From Roseicyclus sp. (GTDB taxonomy: Bacteria; Pseudomonadota; Alphaproteobacteria; Rhodobacterales; Rhodobacteraceae): DNA of 64,000 nt. A program made the position numbers and the translations under genes. The stretch covers positions 62,001 to 126,000 of the forward strand of contig JAGYLB010000073.1 of the NCBI GenBank assembly GCA_018401055.1, in the 5' to 3' direction. The first letter of the stretch is position 1; every line of letters starts with the position of its first letter. Below are positions 37,105 through 47,242 of the stretch, in pieces. A model generated the notes under the pieces. It saw only the letters and a list, made by a program, of their open reading frames with translations. It searched no databases and had not been told where the DNA came from.

Positions 37105-38420
37105 TTACGCCGCGAGCCGTGCCCGGCGCTTGCGCTCGAAGGAAGATGCGATCTTGAGCATGTCGCGGTACTTCGCGACCGTGCGGCGGGCCAGATGGGT
37201 GCCCTCGTCGCTGATCACCTTGGCGATGGCATCATCGCTCAAGGGATTGGCCGGGTCCTCGTCGCGGACCAGCTGCTGGATGCGGTGACGCACCGCCGCC
37301 GAGGAGGCCGATCCTTCGCCATCCGAGGCCAGCGCGGTGGAAAACAGCCGCTTGAGCCCGAATGTCCCCTGGGGCGTCGCCATCATGATACCGCTCGTGA
37401 CACGGCTGACGGTGCTTTCATGCACGCCCACCGCATCGGCCACCTCGCGCAGCGTCATCGGCTGCAGATAGGCCGCGCCCCCGCCAGAAACGCCGCCTGA
37501 CGGCGCACGATCTCGGCCCCGATCATCAAGGTGGTCTGGTTGCGATGCTCGATCGCGCGGCGCAGCCAGCGTGCCAGCGACAGCCGCTCGCCCACATAGA
37601 CCGCAGCGTCGCGGGCACGCCGCACGCTGTCGGCCGCCGTCTCGTCGATCACGACGGTCGGCAGGGTCGAGCGGTTGAGATCCACCCGCCAGCCCTCGGG
37701 GCCACGGGTCACCAGCAGGTCGGGTTCGCGCAGGGTCAGATCCCCATGCGAGAAAACCGCGCCGGGCTTTGGGTTGAGGCTGCGCAACTGGCGCAGCAGC
37801 GGCTTGAGGCTGTCCATGTCGACGCCCAGCGCGCGGCACAATCCGGCCATGTCGGCGGCGGCCAGCATCGGCAGGTTGGTCAGGAGCTTGGCGAAAACGG
37901 GGGTCATCATGCCCCGGTCCTCGGCCTGCAGCGCCAGACATTCGGCCAGGCTGCGCGCGAAAAGGCCCGCGGGTTCGACCTGCTGCACGTCGCGCAAAAG
38001 CGCCAGCGCCTGATCCTGGTCTAGGCCCGTGGCTGCGGCCAGCACGTCCAGCGGCTCGCCCAGCCAGCCATTGGGCTCAAGCGCCTCGAGGAAACGCTCG
38101 GCAGCCAGACGGCGGCGCGGGTCGGGGAACATCACGTCGAACTGCGCCGAGACATGGGCGTAAAGCGACAGGTCATGGGCGGCCAGACGGCTGCCGATAT
38201 CGTCCATGTCCTCGGAGGCCCCACCGCGCGACATCGGCAGCGACGGAACGGGCCGGCTGGAGACCGCGACATCGAGAAAGGGGTTTTCCTCGGCGGCCTT
38301 CTCGATGAAGGCGTGCAGATCGTGGTTGGACAGTTGCAGAAGACAGATTGCCTGCTGCAACTGGGTCGTCATGACCAGCGACTGCCGCTGGGCCATTCTG
38401 GGTGCGAGATGTAGAGTCAT
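37105..38420 (-). CDS. rpoN2: RpoN2, flagellar sigma-54 factor, one frameshift
   Basis: It opens with the Gln-rich activator-contact region (PRMAQRQSLVMTTQLQQAIC, LLQLSNHDLHAFIEKAAEEN). The core-binding region follows, then an indel near 37,487, the helix-turn-helix (MTLREVADAVGVHESTVSRV) and the RpoN box as ARRTVAKYRDML near the C-terminus, which reads the -24 element. The joined length is about 438 codons. Having a sigma-54 gene inside the flagellar cluster marks it as a dedicated copy, like RpoN2 of R. sphaeroides, rather than the nitrogen copy. A GGAGGATCAGG ribosome site precedes the ATG. I see no convincing promoter. Confidence 0.93.
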
Positions 38421-38544
38421 GCCTGATCCTCCGGGTTCGAAGGCAGCAAAGCTCGCGATTTTAGCCCGTCACAAGATCGGCGATTTGACACCTTGGGCGG
38501 CGGTCTGACAGCACCCGCCCCCATCTTTCGACACACTGATTTCA

Positions 38545-38576
38545 AAAGGAAAAACCCGACGCTTGCGCGCCGGGTT
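38545..38576 (-). terminator. Rho-independent terminator after fliC
   Basis: On the minus strand AACCCG-GCGC-GCAA-GCGT-CGGGTT forms a stem of about ten pairs with a GCAA tetraloop, followed by TTTCCTTTT. It lies 24 bases after the flagellin stop. Confidence 0.85.
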
Positions 38577-38599
38577 CCACCAGGGGTGTCAATTTTCCG

Positions 38600-40076
38600 T
38601 CACCCGCGCAGCAGGCTCAGGACGTTTTGCTGGGACGCGTTGGCCTGTGCGAGCATCGCGGTCGCGGCCTGGGCAAGGATCTTGCCGCGTGCCATGGCCG
38701 ACGATTCTTTCGCAAAGTCCGCATCCATGACGCCCGACCGCGCCGCCTCGACGTTGACCGTGATGTTGGTCAGGTTCGAGATCGTGCTGTCCAGACGGTT
38801 CGACACGGCACCGAGGTCCGAGCGGGACTGCGAGATCTTCTGCAGCGCCATGTCGATCACGCCGATCGCCTTGGCCGCGCCATCCGCCGTCGTCAGGTCA
38901 ATCTCGGCGACCGATTCCAGCTCGGAGCCTTCGGTCGTGTTGGCGAAATGCTCCGCTGTGCCCGAGGCGACCGTGAAGGACTTGGTCGAGGCGACTTCCA
39001 CGGTGCCGGTCACGGCAGCCGAGTCGGAGGTCTGGCCAAGGTCAGTTGCGTTGCCCGTCGAGACCCCGGCTGCATCGAGCGAGTCGATGCTGAAGTCGGT
39101 CGTGGTCGAGGTCACATCGGTCAGCATGATGTCGTCGCCGTTGGCGTCGCGCAGAACGATCGAGGAGTTGTCGGTCGAGGAGCCCATTTCGGCAGTGATG
39201 CCGGTCTGGCCCGAGACCGCGTTGATCGCGTCGCGCAGGCCGCGGATGTCGGTGGAATCCGCGATGGCCACGTCGCCGATGGACACGGCATTGCCCGAGG
39301 TCGTGCCGATCTTGAAGGACACGGTGTCGCCGGTCGTGAAGCCCGACAGCTTGGCCGCGGTCGTGGCGGTCGCCCTCGACACCGGTCTGGGCTGTCAGCT
39401 TGTTCATCTCGGCGGCGAGATCGCGGGCCGACTGGCCGGCGGTCGTCGTCACTTCGGCGGAACCCGCGTAGCCGGTGATCGTGATAGTGACGCCGCCTGC
39501 GACCACGTCATCGGTGTCGGTCAGGCCGGTGCCGGTGGTGACGGCCGACTGCGAGCGGGCGACGTTGGCGCCGATGGCGGTGGCGGCTGCGCTGTCGACG
39601 TTGACGGTCATGGTCTGACCACGGTCCGCACCAATCTGCAGCTGCTTGTTTGCGAAGGAGCCGTCCAGAACCTTCATGCCGTTGAAGGTGGTGTTCTCGG
39701 CGACCGAGTTGATCTCGGCGATCAGCTGGCGCGATTCCGAGGTCAGGTTGTTGCGGTTGGTCGCGGTGTTGGTGTCGTTCGAGGACTGCACGGCCAGTTC
39801 GCGCAGACGCTGCAGCATGTTCGACACTTCGACATGCGCGCCTTCGGTCGTGTCGACCAGGTTCTTGCCGTCGGTGGCGTTGCGAACGGCCTGGTTGAGG
39901 CCCTTGATCTGCGAAGTCATCTTTTCCGCGATGGCCATGCCGGCCGCGTCGTCCTTGGCGGCGTTGATGCGCAGGCCCGAGGACAGGCGCAGCATCGACT
40001 CGTTCATGTCGTCGTTGATGCGGGTCATGTTGGCCTGGGCGTTGATGGCCCCGATGTTGGTATTGATCGTCGTCAT
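38600..40076 (-). CDS. fliC: flagellin, one frameshift
   Basis: The N-terminal D0/D1 region (MTTINTNIGAINAQANMTRI, ESMLRLSSGLRINAAKDDAA, then MAIAEKMTSQIKGLNQAVRN) and the C-terminal region (AARSGVMDADFAKESSAMAR, then GKILAQAATAMLAQANASQQ and NVLSLLRG) are classical flagellin. The variable middle is Thr/Ser/Asp-rich; one indel near 39,375 joins the halves to about 492 codons. Codon use is more selective than in its neighbours, as expected for a highly expressed gene. It has its own sigma-28-like promoter and terminator, so it is a single-gene unit. Only one flagellin gene is seen in the window. Confidence 0.96.
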
Positions 40077-40125
40077 GGTCCAGTCTCCGGTGGTTAGAGG
40101 TTGGCGCCCTCAGCGCTCGGAGATT

Positions 40126-40151
40126 GCAACGGCACGGTCGGAAAATGTTTA
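40126..40151 (-). promoter_or_regulatory. sigma-28-like promoter for fliC
   Basis: On the minus strand TAAA (40,151-40,148), 14 bases, then GCCGTTGC (40,133-40,126). It lies about 50 bases upstream of the flagellin ATG, with a CCGGAGA ribosome site in between. Confidence 0.72.
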
Positions 40152-40231
40152 GAAATCCTGTGGAGAGACAGATCAAGCATCTGAAATATATATACTAATA
40201 TCCTTGTCCCACGACGCCCTCCGCGTCGGCT

Positions 40232-40247
40232 TGGCACGGGACTTGCT
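40232..40247 (+). promoter_or_regulatory. sigma-54 promoter for motA-motB-fliD
   Basis: It reads TGGCACGGGACTTGCT with GG-N10-GC spacing, 38 bases before the motA ATG. It is divergent from the fliC promoter, with an AT-rich stretch (atatatatactaatat) between them. Confidence 0.85.
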
Positions 40248-40284
40248 CCTGTGATTGGGAAATCCCCCTGCCGGAGACCCCCCT

Positions 40285-41046
40285 ATGGATATCGCTTCGC
40301 TCGTCGGCCTGATCGGGGCCGTCGCCATGATCATCGGTTCGATGATCTATTCCGGGGGCGTCGGGCCCTACGTCGACATCCCCTCGATCCTGATCGTGAT
40401 CGGCGGGACGTTCTTTGCCGTCATGTTCACCACGCCGATGGGCGTGTTCCTGGGCAGTTTCGGCGCGATGGCCAAGGCTTTCATGCCCAAGGCCAAGAAG
40501 CGCGAAGAGCTGATCACCCGCATGGTCGAGCTGTCCGATCTTGCGCGCAAGAACGGCCTGATGGCGCTGGAGGGGCAGGAGGTGCCCGACCGCTTCTTCG
40601 AAAAGGGGATGCAGATGCTGGTCGATGGCGCGGATGAGCAAAAGCTCGTCAAGCAGCTGAAACAGGAAATCCGGTCGATGAAGGAACGCCACGCCGAACA
40701 GCAGGGCGCGGTCAAGGCCTGGATCGACATCGCCCCCGCGATGGGGATGATCGGCACGCTGATCGGCCTCGTGCAGATGCTGGGCGCGATGGAAGACCCG
40801 CAGGCCATCGGCCCCGCCATGGCGGTGGCGCTTTTGACAACGATGTATGGCGCGATCATGGCCAACGTGATCTTCGGCCCGATGCTGACGAAGCTGGAGG
40901 GCTATTCCGCCAACGAAGTTGTCTACCGCGAGATGGTGCTGGAAGGCCTGCGCAACATCGCGCGCGGCGAATCCGGGCGCAACGTGCAAGAACAGATGAT
41001 CGCCACCATGCCGCCGAAGATGCAGGCCAAGATGCTGGCGGCCTGA
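40285..41046 (+). CDS. motA: MotA/PomA-type stator protein
   Basis: This intact 253-residue protein has four membrane helices. The cytoplasmic loop has the residues that contact FliG at the same numbers as in PomA: Arg88, Lys89 and Glu96 (SDLARKNGLMALEGQEV). The helix 3 region is VKAWIDIAPAMGMIGTLIGL and helix 4 begins around IGPAMAVALLTTMYGAIMAN. The length and these motifs match the shorter PomA form rather than the E. coli-type MotA of about 295 residues. The ion used cannot be read from this alone. It is transcribed with motB from a sigma-54 promoter. Confidence 0.95.
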   Translation: MDIASLVGLIGAVAMIIGSMIYSGGVGPYVDIPSILIVIGGTFFAVMFTTPMGVFLGSFGAMAKAFMPKAKKREELITRMVELSDLARKNGLMALEGQEVPDRFFEKGMQMLVDGADEQKLVKQLKQEIRSMKERHAEQQGAVKAWIDIAPAMGMIGTLIGLVQMLGAMEDPQAIGPAMAVALLTTMYGAIMANVIFGPMLTKLEGYSANEVVYREMVLEGLRNIARGESGRNVQEQMIATMPPKMQAKMLAA

Positions 41047-41056
41047 GGCAGACCCC

Positions 41057-42207
41057 ATGGCCAAGCGTCCCATCCCCCTGCCCATCCCGGTCATCGACGC
41101 AGACGAGGCCGAATGCCCCAAGTGCCCGCCAAAGGGCGCGCCCGCATGGATGGCGACCTTCGCCGATATCGCGACGCTTCTGATGGCGTTCTTCGTGCTG
41201 ATCCTGTCCTTCGCGGAATTCAACCAGCCGCGGTTCAAGATGGTCTCGGGCTCGCTGCGCGAGGCCTTCGGCGTCCAGCGCGAGATGCCCGTGATGGAAA
41301 CGCCGCTTGGCACGACGATCATCAGCCAGAGTTTCAGCCCCTCGCCCGACCCCGCCGCGATCGAAGAGATCACGCAAGAAACCACCGAGCGCGAGGACCC
41401 GCAAATCGAGACCGGCGATGGCGGCAGCGATGGGACCGGCAGCCCGGGCGATGCGGCCGAGGCACTGGCCGAAGCGTTGCAAGACGCCCTGCCCGAGGGC
41501 AGCCCGCTCGAGGCCAGCGTCGAGAATGGCGAGGTCACCTTGCGCTTTCCGCCCGATACCAGCCCCGAGGAGTTGTCCGAAACCATGGCCGAGGCCGCTT
41601 CCGCGCTGTCGCAGGCCGCGGCCGAAACTGGTGCCGACCCCTCCGAGGTCCGCATCGCGGGTCTGGCCGGGCAGATGCAGGCATTGGCCGAGACTTTGGG
41701 CAACCCGGACGCAGGCGCAGGCGATACCGCGGGCGATGACGCCACCGGGGCCGCCGAACGCGCGGCCGCGCTGGCCGAGGCGCAATTGCGCGTCGCCTTG
41801 CGGCAAGAGGTGGCACAAGGCCTTGTGACCGTCGAACAGCGCGAGGACCGCGTGATCGTGACGGTGGGCGCAGGCGGCGCTTTCCCCTCGGGCGACGCGG
41901 AGCTGACCCCCGAGGCGCAGGAGATCATGTCGCGCCTTGCCTTTTCCGCGATGGGCGAGGCCTCCGATATCGTGGTCACGGGTCATACCGACGACGTGCC
42001 GTTGGGCGGCGGGTCGGCCTTCCGCGACAATTGGGGGCTTGCGGCGGCGCGCGCTTCGTCAGTGGTGCGATCGCTTCAGGGCACCGGTCTGATCGACCCA
42101 GACCGCATGACCGCCACCAGCCGGGGCGAAAGCGCGCCCATCGCCGACAACGCCACCCCGAGGGCCGGGCCCAAAACCGCCGGATCGAGATCGAGATCGT
42201 CTATTGA
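41057..42207 (+). CDS. motB: MotB/PomB-type stator protein, C-terminal frameshift
   Basis: The N-terminus ECPKCPPKGAPAWMATFADI resembles PomB, with the ion-binding aspartate at residue 37 (TFADIATLLMAFFVLILSF). A long acidic Ala/Glu/Asp-rich linker at about residues 95-245 separates this from the OmpA-like peptidoglycan-binding domain (IVVTGHTDDVPLGGGSAFRD, then NWGLAAARASSVVRSLQ). Near 42,160 an indel restores a normal end (NRRIEIEIVY) and a stop at 42,207. The linker is longer than in most MotB proteins. MotB anchors the stator to the wall and gates ion flow. Confidence 0.93.
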
Positions 42208-42270
42208 TTGCGGCCACGGCTAACAGGCGCGCGCGCCCCGCCGTTACCGGCCGCAAGGAGAATGCCCACC

Positions 42271-43911
42271 ATGGCCATCGACATTCTGAGCAAGTTGAAC
42301 ACCGGGGGCTCGGGGCTTGACCTTGTCAGCCTGTCCTCGCAGCTGGCTAGCGCGACCTACGAGCCGCGCCGCGCGCTGTTGACGGCCCGGATGGACCGTG
42401 CCGACCTGTCGGCCTCGGCGCTGGACCGGGTGACGGCGCGCATGTCGGACCTGTCGGCGACCCTGCAGGCGGCAGCCGGCATCGACACGCTGTCGGCCAA
42501 AAGCAGCGCGCCCGGTCTGGTGGATGTCACGCTGAGCGACGCCAGCCTTGCCCCTGCCCGCCCGGTCGAGATCGAGGTCTTGGGCCTTGCGCAATCGCAG
42601 GTGCTTGAGTTCGGCGGCTTTTCCGGCCCCGATCAGGTGCTTGGCGGCGGCACTTTGACCGTCGACATCGGCCGCTGGCAGGGCGATCCGCCTGCCTTTA
42701 GCGCCGACCCCGCCCGGTCCGGCGCGCAGCTTGTCGTGCCTGCGGGTGCCACGCTGACCCAATTGGCAGAAGCATTGAGCAGCCTGCCCGGTGTGACCGC
42801 GCGGGCGATCGAGGTGGGGGATGGCGGCTGGTCGCTGGGCATCTTGTCGGAAACCGGGGCTGCCAGCAGCCTGCGCATATCGGCGAGCGCGGATTCCGCG
42901 CCCGAAATCGCGGCGCTGGATTTCTCAGCCGATCCGCGGCCCGTCGAGCGGCGCGTCGCCTCCGATGCGCTCATGACCGTGGACGGCATCGCCGTGCTGC
43001 GCCCGACCAATCAGGTCGACGATCTGATCCCCGGCCTGTCGTTGACCCTGTCGGGCGTGACGCCCGCACCGGTCACGATCCGGGCCGAAACCGACCCCGA
43101 AACCGCGCTTGGCGTGATGGAGGGGCTGGTCGAGGAATTCAACGGTTTGAAATCGCTGCTGCAGCAGGTGACCGCGCGCGGCGGCAACGGCACGGAGCCG
43201 GGCGCGCTTGCGGGCGATGCGGGGGTGATGTCGCTCATGCGCGAGCTGGACGCGATGCTGGCGGGCGGCTTGGCGGGCTTTGGGCCGCAGCCGGTGATTC
43301 TGGCAGACTTGGGCCTGCGCACCGAACGCGACGGGCGGCTCAGCCTGGACCGATCCGTCTTCGAGGCCGGTTTCGCCGCCGACCCGTCCCGTTTCCGATC
43401 CGTGCTGCAGGACAATCTTGCCAGCACGGGGCCCGGTGTGGCGATCAATGGAATGCCTGCCAGAGGCGCCACGCCGGGTCGATATGAGTTCCTGCGCGAC
43501 CCCGCGACGGGGGCGGCCACGCTGAACGGGGTGGCGTTAAACCCCGTCGCGGGTGCCGACGGGATGACCGGCTACCGCGTCGCAACGGGCCCGCTCGCGG
43601 GCATTTCGCTGGTCGTGGAGCCGGGCGTCACGCAAAGTACGATCGAATTCGGTCGCAGCCTTGGCTCGCAGCTGACAGCCTGGGTCGACACCGCAACCGG
43701 GCGCGATGGTGTTATCGGGCGCAAGCAAGATCGACTTGAGGCGTCGCTGACCGAGGATGGCGATTCCATCGAGACCCTGACCAATCAGCAAGCTGCCTAT
43801 GAGGCGCGGATGCGCGCCCGTTTCGCCGAGATGGAAAAGGTCATCACCCAGCTCAACAGTACGGGCGAGTACCTGACCAGCCTGATCGACAGTTTCAACG
43901 CGCCGCGCTGA
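42271..43911 (+). CDS. fliD: FliD, filament cap
   Basis: This intact protein of 546 residues starts MAIDILSKLNTGGSGLDLVS, the usual FliD opening, with an N-terminal coiled region (ASATYEPRRALLTARMDRAD) and a C-terminal helix (QAAYEARMRARFAEMEKVIT, then QLNSTGEYLTSLIDSFN). The FliD cap sits at the filament tip and folds flagellin subunits. I choose 42,271 because AAGGAG lies 11 bases upstream; the in-frame ATG at 42,262 is only two bases from that site. It follows motB by 63 bases and meets fleQ tail to tail with a 5-base gap and no visible terminator. Confidence 0.93.
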   Translation: MAIDILSKLNTGGSGLDLVSLSSQLASATYEPRRALLTARMDRADLSASALDRVTARMSDLSATLQAAAGIDTLSAKSSAPGLVDVTLSDASLAPARPVEIEVLGLAQSQVLEFGGFSGPDQVLGGGTLTVDIGRWQGDPPAFSADPARSGAQLVVPAGATLTQLAEALSSLPGVTARAIEVGDGGWSLGILSETGAASSLRISASADSAPEIAALDFSADPRPVERRVASDALMTVDGIAVLRPTNQVDDLIPGLSLTLSGVTPAPVTIRAETDPETALGVMEGLVEEFNGLKSLLQQVTARGGNGTEPGALAGDAGVMSLMRELDAMLAGGLAGFGPQPVILADLGLRTERDGRLSLDRSVFEAGFAADPSRFRSVLQDNLASTGPGVAINGMPARGATPGRYEFLRDPATGAATLNGVALNPVAGADGMTGYRVATGPLAGISLVVEPGVTQSTIEFGRSLGSQLTAWVDTATGRDGVIGRKQDRLEASLTEDGDSIETLTNQQAAYEARMRARFAEMEKVITQLNSTGEYLTSLIDSFNAPR

Positions 43912-43916
43912 CAGGT

Positions 43917-44996
43917 TCAGGCCACAACGGCGCGGGTGATCGAAAGCTTCTTCATCTTCTCGATCATCGTCGTGCGCTTGAGCCGCAGCGACCGCGCCGC
44001 CTGCGCAACGCACCCCTTGTTGAGATCGAGAGCGGCCTCGATCAGCGCCACCTCGATGTCTTGCAGATAGCTGCGCAGGTGCAGCGAGGGCGCGCCTTCC
44101 AGCATCTTGCGCAGGCCATCGGCATCGGGCAGCGCGCTGCGCGGACCTTGCGGCATCTCGGCATCCGTGGCGGTCAGGCCCGGCACCATCATCAACATGC
44201 GCGCATCGTCGCCGCCGATTTCCTCGCCCGGGAACAAGACGGCGGCGCGGTCGAAGACATTGCGCAGCTCGCGCACATTGCCCGGCCAGACATGCGCCGA
44301 GAAGAGCCGCAGCGCGGCCGCCGAAAAGTGCGGGGCCATGCCCGGCCCGGCCTCGACCCGGTAGCGCGCCAACATCGCATCCAGCAGCGCGGGGATATCC
44401 TCGGACCGCTCCGACAGGCCCGGCACCGACAGGCCTATCACGTTGATGCGGTAGAACAGATCTTGACGGAACCGGCCCACGGCGACCTCTTGCGACAGGT
44501 CGCGGTGGGTTGCGGTGACAAGGCGGAAATCGACCTCGATCTCTTCGCGGCCGCCCAGACGCTGCACCTTGCGGGTTTCCAGCACGCGCAAGAGCTTGGC
44601 CTGCAGCGCTGGGGGCATGTCGCCGATCTCGTCGAGAAACAGCGTGCCGCCCTGTGCCTGCTCCACCCGTCCGGGGCGGCGGTCGGTGGCACCGGTAAAG
44701 GCACCCTTTTCATGGCCGAACAGTTCGGATTCGAGCAGATCGGCCGGGATCGCCGCGCAATTGACCGCGACCAGCGGACCGGGACGCCCCGACAGCATGT
44801 GCACCGCCTGCGTCACCACTTCCTTGCCCGCGCCCGTCGGGCCTTGCACCATCACCGGAAGCGGGCTGGGCGCCACGCGCGCGATCATCGTCTTGAGCCG
44901 CGCCATCACCGGGCTTTCACCAACCAGAAGATGGGCAAGCCGCAGGTCCTGATCGGGCGAGGTCGCGGCGGATATGCTGGTCCAATGGGTCGACAT
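43917..44996 (-). CDS. fleQ: FleQ-like sigma-54 activator without receiver domain
   Basis: This intact 359-residue protein has no N-terminal regulatory domain: the AAA+ domain starts near residue 22. Walker A GPTGAGKE is at residues 52-59, the sigma-54 loop GAFTGA at 98-103 and Walker B GGTLFLDEIGD at 116-126. The end has a Fis-type helix-turn-helix (ALIEAALDLNKGCVAQAARS, then LRLKRTTMIEKMKKLSI). It fits R. sphaeroides FleQ, the DNA-binding master activator of RpoN2, which acts alone on fleT and with FleT on other promoters. Lacking a receiver, it is probably controlled by amount or partner. No sigma-54 site precedes it. Confidence 0.9.
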   Translation of the reverse strand: MSTHWTSISAATSPDQDLRLAHLLVGESPVMARLKTMIARVAPSPLPVMVQGPTGAGKEVVTQAVHMLSGRPGPLVAVNCAAIPADLLESELFGHEKGAFTGATDRRPGRVEQAQGGTLFLDEIGDMPPALQAKLLRVLETRKVQRLGGREEIEVDFRLVTATHRDLSQEVAVGRFRQDLFYRINVIGLSVPGLSERSEDIPALLDAMLARYRVEAGPGMAPHFSAAALRLFSAHVWPGNVRELRNVFDRAAVLFPGEEIGGDDARMLMMVPGLTATDAEMPQGPRSALPDADGLRKMLEGAPSLHLRSYLQDIEVALIEAALDLNKGCVAQAARSLRLKRTTMIEKMKKLSITRAVVA

Positions 44997-45157
44997 GATG
45001 CTCTTTCGAAAATTCTTTGCTGCGCGGGACTGGATTCGCGTCCCTCACAAATCGTTGTATCGAAAGAGTTTACCCCCGTGCCGCGTGCAGAGGGGTCAAG
45101 CTCGAGGGCATCCGTAGGATTGTCTCGCAACTAAAGATAGCAGACGCGAGAATCGGA

Positions 45158-45998
45158 TCACGGGCGCGTGTCCGCCGGTATCCCCGCACCGAATTCCGCG
45201 CGAAGGCGCGCCAAGCGGTCGGTGTCGCCGGTCGGGGCCACAACGCGGGGCATGGACACGGCGCGCAGGTTGGGCAAGGCGCCTTCGGGTAGAGCCGCAA
45301 GGCGGCTGTCGGGCAGATCGGGCAGGTCGGGGTCTTCCGCCGAGGCGACAAATCCGCGGCGCGCGGCACAAGCGGCGCGCGGCCTGAGAAACGGCCGTCG
45401 CCCGTGCGGGATGCCGCCACAGGGGCGACCGGGGCCGGGGCCGCCGCAACCAGCGCGCCGCCATTACCGCCCCCGACACTGCCGCCAACAGTCCGGCGGT
45501 TGCCTTCGACGCGCGCCAGATAGGCCTGCCCCTGTTCGGGGTCGGCAGAATGATAAGCCTGCACCGCCGCGTCCCAATTGCCCTCGCGCCGCCACAGCCC
45601 CACAAGGAAGCGCGCGGCGTAATCGGTATTGGCGGCCGGGTCGATCATCTGCTCCAGACTGTCGAAAGCCTCGCCATGCCAGTGCCAGTTGATCTGCATG
45701 CAACCCACATCGACGTTGCGCTGCCCTCGGCCAGCACGGCGCGCAGTTGCGCCAGCGCGGCACCCTGGCTTTCCAGATACATCCCGTCGCCCGCCATGTT
45801 CAGCGTCCAGGGCCAGGCCGAGGCGCGCGGCCCCCCGCCGCTTTCGGTGCGCGCGATGGCGGCCAAAACACCCTCGGGGATACCATGAAGCGCTGCGGCC
45901 TCTTCGGCCAGCGCCTCGCAATCGGGTGCCGTTGCCTGCGCCAAGCCCGGCCCGGCCAGCGCGGCGACCAGCGCAAGCAAAGCCACGGCACGCGCCAT
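45158..45998 (-). CDS. sltF: SltF-like flagellar lytic transglycosylase, frameshifted
   Basis: A signal peptide (AVALLALVAALAGPGLAQAT) is followed by the lytic transglycosylase fold with the catalytic glutamate in GVLAAIARTESGGGPRAS. After an indel near 45,730 it continues with VDVGCMQINWHWHGEAFDSL, DYAARFLVGLWRREGNWDAA and AYHSADPEQGQAYLARV. A disordered Ala/Pro-rich tail ends LARLRAEFGAGIPADTRP after another change near 45,335. SltF opens peptidoglycan for the growing rod in R. sphaeroides, because FlgJ there lacks the enzyme domain; FlgJ here lacks it too. Its start overlaps the flgL stop (TGATG). Confidence 0.87.
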
Positions 45999-47235
45999 CA
46001 GCGCAGCCAGTCGAACAGCGTGGACTGCCCGATCTTGACATAGCTTTGCTGGCTGACCTGCCGGGTCAGCATCAATTCCTGCAGGCGGGTCACGGCCTCG
46101 ACCACATCGAGATCCTCAAGCCCCCGCCATCACGCTCTAGCCAGTTCCGTCTGGCGCCGTATCACCAATTCGCCCTGCCGTTCGGCCGCTGCGCCCAGTG
46201 CACCGACCTCGGCGCGGCGGTCGGCGATGTGCTCGGCGGCATTGCGAAAGGCCGTGACGAGCGCGTCGGCCGCACGCCCCTCGGCCAGCATCGGCACACC
46301 GCCCGCGTCGGCGATGATTCCGCCCCGTGCAGGCGACACGGACAGACCCGAGACCCCGACCGGACCGGCCGCACTCAGCACCAGACCCGTGCCCGCCTCG
46401 TCCAGCGTGGCCGTGACCCCGGTGGCGGACGTCTGCGCATTGATCGCCTCGATGGCAGGGCCAAGCGCGCCCGCGACCAGCGATGCCTCGATCCGGGCGG
46501 TGCCTTGCGGGCCTTCGACCGTCATGGACCAATCGGCACCCGCGCGCGTCAGGTGGGGCGTCAGGGTCAGCGTCCCCTCGCCTCGCGCCATCTCGGCCAT
46601 TGCATTACCGCCGCTGCCTAGGGTCCGGGCGAGATCGTCGATCATGCCAAACAGGTCACGCCGTGCGCCGGTTGCGTCGGGAATGCCCATGAATACCTCG
46701 GCGCCGTTCAGGCCGGTGGCGATGCGCGCGCTTTCGGATACGCGCAAACGGTGCTTGCCAGCATCGCCCTGATAGCTCACCCCTCGGGCCCCTCGGCAAA
46801 AGGATCGACCCCCGCCCGGTAGCCTGAGAACAGCGGCCGCCCAGTGGCGTCGCGCGCATTGCCCAGATCGACCAACGTCTTGCGCAAGGTCGACAGTTCG
46901 GTCGCGAGCGACGCGCGCTCGGTATCGGGCGTGCTGGCGGATGCGCCGCGCAGCGCGATCTCGCCCAGCCGCTGGGTCACGGTGGAAATCTCGGCCAAGG
47001 TGGTGTCGGTCAGCGTCAGCCGTTCCGACGCGCGGTCGATTGTGGTGGAAAAGCGATCCAGCAGCGCGCGCTGATCCTCGGCCGCCGACAGACGTGCGGC
47101 CCGCCCCAGATCCGAGGACGGGCGCGGGTCGTTGCGGCCTTCGGAAATCCGCGTCTGCAGATCCGAAATGCGCAGGTCGAGCCGCCCGAAAGCGGCAGTG
47201 TTCAGGCTGTGGAACAGCGAAGTGCCAAGCGTCAT
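45998..47235 (-). CDS. flgL: FlgL, hook-filament junction protein (HAP3), frameshifted
   Basis: The start (MTLGTSLFHSLNTAAFGRLD, LRISDLQTRISEGRNDPRPS) has the flagellin-like N-terminus of FlgL. Frames change near 46,780 and 46,132. The end (LEDLDVVEAVTRLQELMLTR, QVSQQSYVKIGQSTLFDWLR) is the matching C-terminal helix. The joined length is about 412 codons. FlgL and FlgK form the junction between hook and filament. It starts 8 bases after flgK and runs into sltF with an overlap. Confidence 0.86.
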
Positions 47236-47242
47236 CGGGGCC

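Noticed and set aside
38485..38490. TTGACA as a -35 element
   Set aside because: It is on the plus strand and leads into the 3' end of fliC antisense; no -10 at proper spacing and no gene to serve.
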